Of a stretch of DNA of 13,012 bases, positions 1-6,984 are shown in pieces (within the stretch, counting starts at the first letter, position 1; each line of letters starts with the position of its first letter). Position numbers and translations under genes: made by a program. The stretch comes from Clostridia bacterium (GTDB taxonomy: Bacteria > Bacillota > Clostridia > Saccharofermentanales > UBA5734): the NCBI GenBank assembly GCA_009929975.1, contig RZZF01000017.1, forward strand, positions 1-13,012, in the 5' to 3' direction. Under the pieces are notes generated by a model. The model was given only the letters and a program-made list of their open reading frames with translations, ran no database searches and was not told where the DNA came from.

Positions 1-200
1 TCCAGCTGGTTGATCAGGCGAAGCAGGGTTGATTTGCCGGAACCGGACGGCCCGATAACCGCGACCACTTCGCCGAGCGCGACATCAAAGGAAATGTCAC
101 GCAGGACCTCAAGTGTGTCAAAAGATTTTCGCAGGCCGCGAACCTCGATGGCCGGCCGGAGCGGAGTCGTCAGATCAGCGGGTTGATTCAGTATTGCCAT
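1..200 (-). CDS. Polar amino-acid ABC transporter ATP-binding protein (5' part only)
   Basis: This is the cytoplasmic ATPase that powers the amino-acid importer encoded just upstream (GlnQ/HisP type). Only the first 66 codons lie in the window, and the gene continues past the left edge. After about 17 leader residues the usual nucleotide-binding fold begins (IEVRGLRKSF), and the Walker A motif GPSGSGKST is at about residues 50-58, followed by LLRLINQL as in this family. The ABC signature, Walker B and H-loop lie outside the window. The ATG (198-200) sits one base after the permease TGA stop, with its AGGAG binding site inside the last permease codons, so translation is probably coupled. The N-terminal extension before the first strand is slightly long for the family but nothing in it looks abnormal. 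Substrate specificity cannot be told from this fragment. Confidence 0.93.
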   Translation of the reverse strand, partial: MAILNQPADLTTPLRPAIEVRGLRKSFDTLEVLRDISFDVALGEVVAVIGPSGSGKSTLLRLINQL

Positions 201-201
201 G

Positions 202-846
202 TCAGCTCCTGTAGTAACTCATTTTTTTTTCGGCACGGGAAAATACCGAAGCAACCACACCATTCATTGCCAGGTAAAATAGACCGGCGATCACAATCGG
301 GATAACCGAGAATTCACGCGACATCACATTGTTGGACGCGCGAAACAGTTCTGCCACGCCAATGACCTGGGCCAGCGCGGTATCTTTGACGAGGGTCATG
401 CATTCATTGGCGCTGGCCGGCAGAATGCGCTTGATCACCTGAGGCAGGATGATCAGCCGGAACGTTTTCCAGCGGGAAAATCCCAGGACCTGCGCCGCTT
501 CACTCTGGCCGACCGGAATAGATTCAATACCACCCCGGAATATTTCCGCGAAATACGCCGCGTAGTTCAGTGAGAAAGTCAGGATCGCCGCGAAAAAACG
601 ATCGACACTGATCCCGAGGACAAACGGTGGGAAATACATGAAAAAAACCAGCTGCAGCAGCAGGGGTGTCCCGCGCATCACCAGCAGATACAGCCGCACC
701 GGCAGCTGGATCAGTGGATTCTTCATCATGCGCAGCTGGGCCACCAGCATCCCGAGCGGGACAGAAAAAAGCAGGGTCAGGGCGAAGACCTGGATGGCCT
801 TGCCCGTTCCCTGCAGAAGATACAAAATAATCGATGGATAATCCAT
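202..846 (-). CDS. Polar amino-acid ABC transporter permease (HisM/GlnP family)
   Basis: This is the inner-membrane channel subunit of a type I amino-acid importer. At 214 residues it has the family's usual length, with hydrophobic segments at about 17-37, 60-80, 83-101 and 180-200. The family motif YLLVMRGTPLLLQL is at about 53-66. The EAA coupling loop that docks onto the ATPase is at about 116-137 (EAAQVLGFSRWKTFRLIILP). It starts 8 bases after the binding-protein stop and has only a weak purine-rich binding site, so it probably depends on translational coupling. Its stop is one base before the ATPase start. Its last codons contain a run of nine A on the coding strand (222-230), a possible slippage site affecting only the last few residues. 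There is one permease gene, so the channel is presumably a homodimer (inference). The solute is not identifiable. Confidence 0.95.
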   Translation of the reverse strand: MDYPSIILYLLQGTGKAIQVFALTLLFSVPLGMLVAQLRMMKNPLIQLPVRLYLLVMRGTPLLLQLVFFMYFPPFVLGISVDRFFAAILTFSLNYAAYFAEIFRGGIESIPVGQSEAAQVLGFSRWKTFRLIILPQVIKRILPASANECMTLVKDTALAQVIGVAELFRASNNVMSREFSVIPIVIAGLFYLAMNGVVASVFSRAEKKMSYYRS

Positions 847-854
847 AGCGGTTC

Positions 855-1667
855 TTAAGGCGCTTTGATCGTTGTCAGATCAACATTGAACCATTTGTCC
901 GAAATTTCTGCCAGTGTTCCATCCGCCTGCATCGCTTCCAGTGTCTTCTGCACTTCATCGCGCAGCGCCTGGTCATTTTTGCGGAAACCGATGCCGAACT
1001 CCTCTTCAGCCAGACTCTCATCGAGCACCCGGAAATCGGCCGAATTCGTGGTGATATAGTAATTGGCGACAATCTCGTCAATCAGCAGCGCGTCGGTCGC
1101 GCCGGACTGCAGATCAAGAAATGCCGTGACATTGTCCTTCAGTTCAACCACTTCAGCCAGCGAGTCCTTGAGCTCTTCAGCCTTCTCCAGAGCCGAGACG
1201 GCACTCGAGCCGGCCTGCAGGACCAGTTTGAGACCGGCGAGATCGTCGAGTGTCTCAACATCAGATTCACTGCGGACCACAATCACCTGCCGGTTTCTCA
1301 TGTACGGTTCGCTGAAATTGACTTGTTCCGCCCGCTCGTCCGTGATCGTATAGCCGTTCCAGATGCAGTCAATCTGGCCGCTGGCCAGTTCACTGACATT
1401 CTGCGTCCAGTCGATCGGCTGCAGGCGCAGTTCAATCTCCATCCGGCTGGCGACTTCTTTGGCTACATCGATATCAAATCCGACCAGCTCATTTTCATCG
1501 TCACGGAATCCCATGGGCGGGAACGCGTCGTCCAGTCCCATCACCAGTTCGCCCTTGTCGCGAACCGCTTTGAGTGAATCATCTTTACCCTCTGAGGCAC
1601 CGCAGCCAGTCAGAACCAGCGCCGCCATCAGCAGCCCTGCCAGAATCAGTCGATAAAATTTTCTCAC
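855..1667 (-). CDS. Amino-acid ABC transporter substrate-binding lipoprotein (SBP_bac_3)
   Basis: This is the extracytoplasmic binding protein that captures the solute and delivers it to the permease. A lipoprotein signal peptide occupies about residues 1-21, ending in LTGCG with the lipidated Cys at 22. The family-3 binding-protein fold follows: KGELVMGLDDAFPPMGF at about 39-54, VGFDIDVAKEVA at 62-73, the ligand-contact stretch GQIDCIWNGYTITDERAEQVNFSEPY at 97-122, and the hinge-region QAGSSA at 151-156. Length (270 aa) is normal. The start is GTG (1665-1667), chosen because GGAGGAG lies 7 bases upstream (1675-1681) and the signal peptide then begins MRKFYR. It is the first gene of an operon with the permease and ATPase. 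An inverted repeat and candidate promoter lie directly upstream. The solute is probably a polar amino acid (family knowledge); the exact one cannot be told. Confidence 0.95.
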   Translation of the reverse strand: MRKFYRLILAGLLMAALVLTGCGASEGKDDSLKAVRDKGELVMGLDDAFPPMGFRDDENELVGFDIDVAKEVASRMEIELRLQPIDWTQNVSELASGQIDCIWNGYTITDERAEQVNFSEPYMRNRQVIVVRSESDVETLDDLAGLKLVLQAGSSAVSALEKAEELKDSLAEVVELKDNVTAFLDLQSGATDALLIDEIVANYYITTNSADFRVLDESLAEEEFGIGFRKNDQALRDEVQKTLEAMQADGTLAEISDKWFNVDLTTIKAP

Positions 1668-1693
1668 GTGATGTCTCCTCCAAATTCATGTTG

Positions 1694-1718
1694 TGAACCA
1701 TTACCCTGGTTCATCATA
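1694..1718 (-). promoter_or_regulatory. Candidate promoter -10 and overlapping operator-like inverted repeat before the amino-acid transporter
   Basis: A perfect inverted repeat, TGAACCA-TTACCC-TGGTTCA, occupies 1694-1713. It partly overlaps a good minus-strand -10 hexamer, TATGAT (complement of 1713-1718). No convincing -35 is found at 16-18 bases, so the promoter call is weak. The repeat would cover the transcription start and the first part of the leader, a typical place for a repressor site. An attenuating leader hairpin is an alternative. Confidence 0.4.
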
Positions 1719-1791
1719 ACCCTTTAGCATTTTACCTGATTAAAGCGATTTCGTACAGAGGGAATCAGCGGGAATTGATCAGGTCCGATCC

Positions 1792-1818
1792 AGCCGGTTA
1801 TTTAATATCACGCCGGCT
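1792..1818. repeat. Inverted repeat straddling the ABC-2 permease stop codon
   Basis: Arms AGCCGG (1792-1797) and CCGGCT (1813-1818) flank the TAA stop of the ABC-2 permease with a 15-base AT-rich loop. No T-run follows in the direction of transcription, so it is not a canonical intrinsic terminator. It could be a weak 3' stabilising hairpin or chance. A second, looser pair (ACCTGAT 1734-1740 / ATCAGGT 1778-1784) lies downstream, also without a T-tract. Confidence 0.3.
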
Positions 1819-3360
1819 GAACGAATCCAGCGCGGTATAGCCCATGCAGATCAGGAGCACCAGCAGATACAGCAGGGAAAACAGCAGGGTGGTCCGCGGC
1901 GTCTGGGACATCGCTCCTGTTATGAAGGATCCGCCGCTGTCGGCGAATGGGAAAAAGCGCGGCAGCAGGCTGAAGTGCTCGAACGGAATGAATTTGACCC
2001 ATTCGCTGCGGGGCAGAAACATGAGGAATGAACCAATCAGCTGATGGCCGAAGAAAATCGCCATTGAGATGCCGACAGCAGCCGCGGTGTTCCGCGTCAC
2101 GACTGAAAGCATCAGCGCGAGTGCGATGAAGACCAGAACACTAATCCAGCGGACCAGCAGCGAAGCCAGCTGGTAGATCGCGAATGAAAGCGCGCCTGCC
2201 TGGCCATGACTGGCAAAAATATACGGCTGCCCGCTGCTAAATCCGAACATCAGTCCATGTGTCAGGATCATCACCAGATAAAGCAGAATCGTCGCGATCA
2301 AACTGACACTGACCAGGGAGAGAACCTTTGCCGTGAATATTTTCCAGCGGCGGACGGGAGCGATGATCAGCGACTTGATTGATCCTGTCGCCATTTCCTG
2401 CGAGATCGCGCCGCCGGCCAGGATCAGCATCATCATCACCACCATGAACATGCCAAAGCCGGCCATGCTGCTGACTGCCATATCAGAAAACGACTGCTCA
2501 TAGGACGACGATGACAGCACATTGTTCTCAATCCGGTAATCGAGAACAGCCAGCTGATTCTCCAGTTCCGCATAGCGGTCCGGTGTCATCGGCACGGGAC
2601 CCTGGCTGCTGGTATAATCGATCCGTTCCAGCATGGACCGGCGCAGCGAAACCCGCTGGTCCAGCACCATTCTGACCTGGTTGTAATCCATATCCCCGGA
2701 CATTCCGCCGCTCGGGTCAAGCGTATACCACAGGTCCAGCCGCTCCTGTTCAATCAGGATCATCGCATCGGTCATACCGGACCGCGGAAGTCCCTGCCGA
2801 ACCAATTCAATGTAGTCATGGAAATCACGACTCTCAAGAACCTCACGGTAAGCGCTTTCCTCCTGCTGGACCACCGCCACCTGCTCTGCCCAGTCCGCGG
2901 GACGAAGCTCCGGCGGCAATGCCTGCAGCCGCTGCTCTTCAGCCCATAGGTCCGGCAGCAGATTGATCACATCATTGAGAAAACTCTGTTCATCATAAAG
3001 TCCGACGTCATATTCCATCGCCAGTTCAATCTGGCTGATCTGGCGGCGCACATAACGCAGTTCTTCCTCCAGCCCGAACAGACGATCATCATCGGCATCG
3101 GGATCCATCGCGTCAATCTGGGCTGTCAGACTGTCTTCCTGCTCGTGAAACATATCCAGTTGATACTTCATTTCCTCCGCGGCCCAATCCGGTTCACGAC
3201 CCTGTTCATTTCGATACCGTTCCTGTTGTGACTGCTGGAATTTCATCAGGCCCGCCAGTCCGACCACGCCACAGATCATCAGGGCCAAAATCACAACCAG
3301 GCTGATCTTTTTGGAAATCTTTATCATCTCATTCTGATAGAGCGCAATAATCTTATTCAA
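1798..3360 (-). CDS. ABC-2 type transporter permease with large extracytoplasmic insert
   Basis: This is the membrane subunit of an ABC-2 type transporter, pairing with the ATPase immediately upstream. Predicted membrane segments lie at about residues 19-39, 299-320, 344-370, 399-419, 422-445 and 492-511. The stretch QEMATGSIKSLIIAPVRRWK (about 321-340) after the second helix is the typical ABC-2 permease coupling region. Between helices 1 and 2 lie about 260 mostly charged, Glu/Asp/Gln-rich residues (40-298) that look helical and coiled-coil-like and should face outside. The total of 520 aa is long for a simple ABC-2 permease. The start is TTG (3358-3360), supported by GGAGGG seven bases upstream; it overlaps the ATPase gene by 8 bases. 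It is the last gene of the four-gene operon beginning with the GH9 lipoprotein. Export or self-protection is likely for such transporters, but the cargo is unknown. Confidence 0.9.
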   Translation of the reverse strand: MNKIIALYQNEMIKISKKISLVVILALMICGVVGLAGLMKFQQSQQERYRNEQGREPDWAAEEMKYQLDMFHEQEDSLTAQIDAMDPDADDDRLFGLEEELRYVRRQISQIELAMEYDVGLYDEQSFLNDVINLLPDLWAEEQRLQALPPELRPADWAEQVAVVQQEESAYREVLESRDFHDYIELVRQGLPRSGMTDAMILIEQERLDLWYTLDPSGGMSGDMDYNQVRMVLDQRVSLRRSMLERIDYTSSQGPVPMTPDRYAELENQLAVLDYRIENNVLSSSSYEQSFSDMAVSSMAGFGMFMVVMMMLILAGGAISQEMATGSIKSLIIAPVRRWKIFTAKVLSLVSVSLIATILLYLVMILTHGLMFGFSSGQPYIFASHGQAGALSFAIYQLASLLVRWISVLVFIALALMLSVVTRNTAAAVGISMAIFFGHQLIGSFLMFLPRSEWVKFIPFEHFSLLPRFFPFADSGGSFITGAMSQTPRTTLLFSLLYLLVLLICMGYTALDSFSRRDIK

Positions 3361-4282
3361 TGTTCAACCCTCCACCCGTCACTTGCAGGAACGCGTCTTC
3401 CAGAGAGCTTTCCAGACGGGTCACCCCGTACAAGTCAACCCCCTTCATCGCCAGCAGCCGGATGACCGCGGGAACACGGTCCGTCGCGACCTCCAGGTCC
3501 AGCCCCTGTTCGGACAGCTCGCCGATCCCTTCGCCATAAGCCGGCCGCAGGATTTCAGCCGCAGCCTGTGCCTCGGGAGTCAAAATCCGATAAACCGTCG
3601 TCTGCCGGGAAAGATCCGTCAATTCACGGATGGTACGCACCCCGAGCAGTCGGCCGAGGTGAATGATCGCGACCCGGTCGCACATCAGCTGCATCTCGCT
3701 GAGCAGATGGCTGGAGACCACCACAGCGACATGCTCTTCATGTGCCAGACGTTTAAGAATGTCACGCAGTTCCCTAATACCGGCAGGATCGAGCCCGTTG
3801 GTCGGCTCATCAAGAATCAGCAGTTTGGGACGATGCAGCAGGGCCTGCGCCAGCCCGATCCGCTGCTTCATGCCCAGAGAATACTTTTTTACTTTCTCAT
3901 CAAGGCGGCCCTGCATCCCGACCATGGCCGCGACTTCCATGATCCGGTCATTGGTCACACCGTCATGCAGCCGGGCGTACATTTTCAGATTGACCCGTCC
4001 CGATAGATCCTGATAAAGCTCAGGATTTTCCACAATACCGCCGAGCGATCCCATGGCGGTTTCATAGTGACGCTTCAGGTCAAACCCGTTGATCACAATG
4101 TCGCCGCCGTCCGGCTGAAGAAAACCCATCACCATTTTCAACGTGGTTGTTTTGCCTGCGCCGTTAGGCCCGAGAAACCCGAACACCTCGCCGGCCTGGA
4201 CGTCAAAACTGATCTTATCAATAATTTTGCGCCGTCCGAATGACTTCTCCAACTGTCTGATCTGCAAAATGGTGTCCATCAT
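3353..4282 (-). CDS. ABC-2 type transporter ATP-binding protein
   Basis: This is the cytoplasmic ATPase of the ABC-2 transporter, of the drug/bacteriocin/Na+-export type. Counting from the ATG at 4280-4282 (309 aa), Walker A LGPNGAGKTT is at about 37-46. The signature helix YSLGMKQR, the form usual in this subfamily in place of LSGGQ, is at 134-141. Walker B LLILDEP is at 154-160, followed by the D-loop, and the H-loop His in SSHLLSE is at 192. A C-terminal regulatory domain of about 90 residues follows. Reading can be extended to a TTG at 4292-4294, but GGATGG lies just upstream of the tandem ATGs at 4280-4282 and 4277-4279, so one of those is the likelier start. The gene begins about 20 bases after the anchored protein and overlaps the permease start by 8 bases, so the two are surely co-expressed. 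Confidence 0.94.
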   Translation of the reverse strand: MMDTILQIRQLEKSFGRRKIIDKISFDVQAGEVFGFLGPNGAGKTTTLKMVMGFLQPDGGDIVINGFDLKRHYETAMGSLGGIVENPELYQDLSGRVNLKMYARLHDGVTNDRIMEVAAMVGMQGRLDEKVKKYSLGMKQRIGLAQALLHRPKLLILDEPTNGLDPAGIRELRDILKRLAHEEHVAVVVSSHLLSEMQLMCDRVAIIHLGRLLGVRTIRELTDLSRQTTVYRILTPEAQAAAEILRPAYGEGIGELSEQGLDLEVATDRVPAVIRLLAMKGVDLYGVTRLESSLEDAFLQVTGGGLNIE

Positions 4283-4301
4283 ATTACCATCCAATCTTTG
4301 T

Positions 4302-4901
4302 TTATCCGCCGAATTTTTCGCGGTACGACGACTGCCAGGGCAAATTGAGTGACGCGTTCAGCAGCCGCCAGGTATCGCCTTCGCGCTGCAGGGTGATCGA
4401 GTCGGTGATGGACCCGGCAAACCGCTGCGGCATCGCGTCCGGCCGGCCCGGATCAACCTGCTCGACCGCGGTCTGCGTGGTGATCTCCACGGTGACGCGC
4501 TGGCCATCGAACTGAAATCCGCTGAATGCTGTCACCGTCTTCTCATAGGAGGTAAGAACCGTTCCTCCGTTCATTTGCAGGCGCAGCGCGTCGCTGATCT
4601 TCTGAACGGCGAGATCAAGAATCTGTTCATCCTGAATGTAGTAGGGCGCCAGTTCCGTTCTCAGCTGGCTGAAGTGTGCGGCCTGTTCCTCATCGCTCAG
4701 AGGCAGGTCCGCCAGATCGATATCCGCCGGCAGTTTCTGCCAGGCGGCTTCCAGCGCGATATAATCACGGCAGATCGCTTCGATCCTGGTTTTTTGTCGG
4801 TTCTGCGCGATACTCAACGCGGTCAGATAGACAGTGACAGCCAAAATCGCCACCAGGGTCAGAATCAGTCCGCGATTCACTTTTTTCAGCCATGTCTTCA
4901 T
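4302..4901 (-). CDS. Membrane-anchored protein of unknown function in GH9/ABC-2 operon
   Basis: I do not recognise the family. The protein has 199 residues: a short basic start (MKTWLKKVNRG), one transmembrane segment at about 11-31, and a soluble domain expected to lie outside the membrane. That domain has an acidic, helical first half (about 35-115) and a beta-rich second half (about 118-190) with alternating hydrophobic strands ending in GDTWRLLNASLNLPW. The half-helix, half-sheet order suggests an NTF2-like or cystatin-like fold, but this is only an impression. Its ATG overlaps the GH9 stop codon as ATGA (4 bases), and the ABC-2 ATPase follows closely, so all are translated together. It may be an accessory or sensor part of the ABC-2 complex, since its topology matches the permease's first helix plus outside domain (inference). 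Confidence 0.8.
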   Translation of the reverse strand: MKTWLKKVNRGLILTLVAILAVTVYLTALSIAQNRQKTRIEAICRDYIALEAAWQKLPADIDLADLPLSDEEQAAHFSQLRTELAPYYIQDEQILDLAVQKISDALRLQMNGGTVLTSYEKTVTAFSGFQFDGQRVTVEITTQTAVEQVDPGRPDAMPQRFAGSITDSITLQREGDTWRLLNASLNLPWQSSYREKFGG

Positions 4902-6754
4902 TGATTTGTCTCCAATCTCACTTCGTCAGTAAAAGCCGCGATCACAAAAATCGCGGGGGAATTCCAGTAAATGGTGACCTCATTGGTTGAGTAGGTGCTG
5001 GACTGATCGATATAGGCCAGAGCTGGTGGGCTGCCTTCTTTGATCAGAATTTCCGCGGCAGGATCTTCACGATGGATATTCGGGCCGCCGGCGACCATGC
5101 CGGGAACCGGAGCATGCTGCAAAAGGGCCAGTGACGGGCGATGATGGGGATAACGGACAGGCTGGCTGCCGAATCCGGTCAGATAAACCTGGCCCAGTCC
5201 ATTACGCCCAAACAGATAATGCAGTTGATCCAGCGCGATCTCATCCCATTCGCCCTGACCGCTCAAGCGGCCGGCCAGAATCAGGTGCATAGCCCGATTA
5301 AGCAGTGTCATATTACTGCCCCAGCCATAATCATCAACTGACAGGATCGCCTGATGGCCATCCTGCCGGCTGAACTCAGCCAGACGATCGGCTTGATCCA
5401 TAAACGCTGAACGCAGATCAGGATTCGCGGCTGCGTCGTCCGATCCGTTCATCAGTCGGGAAATGGCCGCGTAGCCACCGACTGACTGCCAGCCGAATCC
5501 GAAACGATCGGCCCCAATATCAGCCGACCAGCGGTCAAAGGCTTCCCGGAAGCCGGGTTCACCGGTCAGGGTGAAAAGCTCCGCTGCCGCCCAGGCTCGT
5601 TCATCCTGATCCGCCAGATCGCCGTATTCACCGGTGACCACACCGGATGGATTGTGAAAGGGTACGGCTTGCGGATGTGTTTCAAGCCAGCGCCAGGCCA
5701 GACGGGCCGCCGCCGTGGCTGATGACGCGAAAACCGGATCCGTGTCGGCATAAAGACGTCCGGCCATCGCCAGAACCGCAGCGCCAGACGCGGTCGCGGG
5801 TGACGATACGGGCAGGATGTACTGCTGCATGTGGTCGCTGTGCGGCAGCAGGTTTCCGGGAAAGGCAGTCGCACTCACTTTATGGTGGATGCCGCCGTCT
5901 TCCGCCTGCATCTGCATGAGAAATGAAAGTCCGATTTTCGCTTCATTCAGCAGATCCGGCAGGCTGTCGCCACTCTCGGGAATACCACTCTGATCGGCAT
6001 AGGCTTCCGGAAAAAACTGGTGTGTCAGCAGCAGATCCGCAATGGTCTTCGCGGTTGGAACGCTATATCGTCCATAGTCGCCGGCATCATGCCATCCTCC
6101 GGAAAGATTGACGGCGATCTCCTGATTTTCATACAGAACCGGAGCATCCAGATGACAGGCCGGATGAGCATGGACACCGGCGATCGTTTCATCCAACTCG
6201 ATTCCACAGCGCTGCAGATAGAGAAATCTAAACAGGCTGTCTGCCACTTCCCTGTACACGTTGTCCGCGATCTCAAACGGCCAGGAACGTCCGACTTCCG
6301 GCAATAGCAGGTAATAGCGGCCAGTCGTGTCAAGCCCGGAAAAGTCAGCGGTTGACAGCGTCTGGCCAGTGGATGGATCGACCGGCGAGCATGTTGACGT
6401 GTCACCCTCCAGAACTAGTTCATCATTGTCCGCGTGAATCACGCGAAACGGACCGCTGTAGTTCTCAATAACAGCGATCTTCCGGTCAGCTGGACGATAT
6501 CCGATCTGGTCCAGATGAATGGTACCGGTCAGTTCATGGGACAGATGCCAGATCGGCGTGTTCGGGAAGGCCGCTTGCGGCTCAGGTGTTGATTCGCCGG
6601 CCGGTGTGGTTTCAGTTGTTTCAGATGGATCCGTTACAACCGGAACGGTCGCCTGCGGCTCTGTTCTTTCTGTCATTGAACTGACCGGCTGCCGGCATCC
6701 GGCCAGCAGCATGACGATCAGCAGCATGATCACCCATGGCAGTCTACGTTTCAT
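4898..6754 (-). CDS. Glycoside hydrolase family 9 (endoglucanase-type) lipoprotein
   Basis: This is a surface-anchored beta-glucan or cellulose hydrolase of family GH9 (618 aa). The lipoprotein signal ends LLAGC with Cys at residue 20. A Thr/Pro/Glu-rich linker spans about 21-65. An N-terminal Ig-like CelD_N domain runs about 75-165 (HLDQIGYRPADRKIAVI). The (alpha/alpha)6 catalytic domain fills about 166-610. Family landmarks are GGWHDAGDYGRY (219-230) with catalytic Asp 223/226, DERAWAAAELF (384-394), YPHHRPS (535-541), AGGPN (555-559) and TNEVTIYWNSP (590-600) with the proton donor Glu at 592. All key residues are present, so it should be active; chain length and exact linkage specificity are not readable. 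The start is ATG with GAGGT five bases upstream. It is first in the operon, behind a good promoter. No dockerin or carbohydrate-binding module is seen. Confidence 0.93.
   Translation of the reverse strand: MKRRLPWVIMLLIVMLLAGCRQPVSSMTERTEPQATVPVVTDPSETTETTPAGESTPEPQAAFPNTPIWHLSHELTGTIHLDQIGYRPADRKIAVIENYSGPFRVIHADNDELVLEGDTSTCSPVDPSTGQTLSTADFSGLDTTGRYYLLLPEVGRSWPFEIADNVYREVADSLFRFLYLQRCGIELDETIAGVHAHPACHLDAPVLYENQEIAVNLSGGWHDAGDYGRYSVPTAKTIADLLLTHQFFPEAYADQSGIPESGDSLPDLLNEAKIGLSFLMQMQAEDGGIHHKVSATAFPGNLLPHSDHMQQYILPVSSPATASGAAVLAMAGRLYADTDPVFASSATAAARLAWRWLETHPQAVPFHNPSGVVTGEYGDLADQDERAWAAAELFTLTGEPGFREAFDRWSADIGADRFGFGWQSVGGYAAISRLMNGSDDAAANPDLRSAFMDQADRLAEFSRQDGHQAILSVDDYGWGSNMTLLNRAMHLILAGRLSGQGEWDEIALDQLHYLFGRNGLGQVYLTGFGSQPVRYPHHRPSLALLQHAPVPGMVAGGPNIHREDPAAEILIKEGSPPALAYIDQSSTYSTNEVTIYWNSPAIFVIAAFTDEVRLETNQ
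4936..4956 (-). terminator. Terminator-like hairpin inside the 3' end of the GH9 gene
   Basis: On the minus strand CCGCGAT and ATCGCGG form a perfect 7-bp GC-rich stem with a 7-base loop (TTTTGTG), followed at once by CTTTT. It lies about 35 bases before the GH9 stop, in the codons for the last hydrophobic strand and the tail. The T-tract is short, so it may only partly reduce read-through into the three downstream genes, or it may be chance. Confidence 0.35.
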
Positions 6755-6841
6755 CTCGGACCTCAGTCATTCAAGCGTTGCGATTGTTAATGAAGATTGG
6801 TTCAAACCGCGGCGGCAGTCTAAAAAAATCAAATCAGGTAT

Positions 6842-6870
6842 AGCATAGCGGATTCAAAGTTAAATGACAA
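6842..6870 (-). promoter_or_regulatory. Sigma-70/sigma-A type promoter of the GH9/ABC-2 operon
   Basis: The minus strand reads TTGTCA (complement of 6865-6870), a 17-base spacer, then TATGCT (complement of 6842-6847). The matches to TTGACA and TATAAT are 5/6 and 4/6 with ideal spacing. Transcription would start near 6835, leaving a leader of about 80 bases before the GH9 ATG. An inverted repeat lies 6 bases upstream of the -35 box. Confidence 0.6.
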
Positions 6871-6876
6871 ACATTG

Positions 6877-6891
6877 ACCGGAGCATCCGGT
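6877..6891. promoter_or_regulatory. Inverted repeat in the divergent GH9/transglutaminase control region
   Basis: ACCGGA-GCA-TCCGGT is a perfect 6-bp inverted repeat. It sits 6 bases upstream of the -35 box of the GH9 promoter and between the two divergent promoters, where an activator or shared regulator could bind. No regulator gene is in the window. Confidence 0.4.
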
Positions 6892-6903
6892 TTCGTCCCC
6901 AGG

Positions 6904-6917
6904 CAGACAGAAGTCTG
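6904..6917. promoter_or_regulatory. Second short inverted repeat upstream of the transglutaminase-like gene
   Basis: CAGAC-AGAA-GTCTG is a perfect 5-bp inverted repeat. It covers the place where a -35 box would be for the extended -10 promoter at 6925-6933, so it could be an operator. It is short enough to be chance. Confidence 0.28.
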
Positions 6918-6924
6918 AACACTG

Positions 6925-6933
6925 TGATATGAT
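6925..6933 (+). promoter_or_regulatory. Extended -10 promoter of the transglutaminase-like gene
   Basis: TGA-TATGAT matches the extended -10 pattern TGn-TATAAT (5/6 in the hexamer). No good -35 box is found, which is usual for extended -10 promoters. Transcription would start near 6940, giving a leader of about 50 bases that contains the minicistron at 6958-6984. Confidence 0.5.
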
Positions 6934-6957
6934 ATTTCTCACAAAAGGACTGACCGC

Positions 6958-6984
6958 ATGCTGACACCTTGGCGGAGGAACTGA
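6958..6984 (+). other. Possible 8-codon leader minicistron (MLTPWRRN)
   Basis: An ATG at 6958 opens an eight-codon frame ending in TGA at 6982-6984, five bases before the ATG of the next gene. It has its own binding site, AAAGGA (6944-6949), eight bases upstream, and the downstream gene's GGAGGA lies within it. Such arrangements can couple or boost initiation at the main start. Chance cannot be excluded. Confidence 0.3.

Noticed and set aside
1063-1577. Several open frames on the plus strand opposite the substrate-binding protein gene
   Set aside because: They are antisense reflections of a clear lipoprotein gene, lack ribosome binding sites and have no recognisable domains.
4283-4294. Upstream TTG start for the ABC-2 ATPase
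   Set aside because: It lacks a ribosome binding site, while the tandem ATGs at 4277-4282 have GGATGG just upstream.
6770-6783. A catabolite-responsive-element-like core (AAGCGTT) in the GH9 leader
   Set aside because: Only the core matches; the outer positions of the cre consensus do not, so it is not supported.
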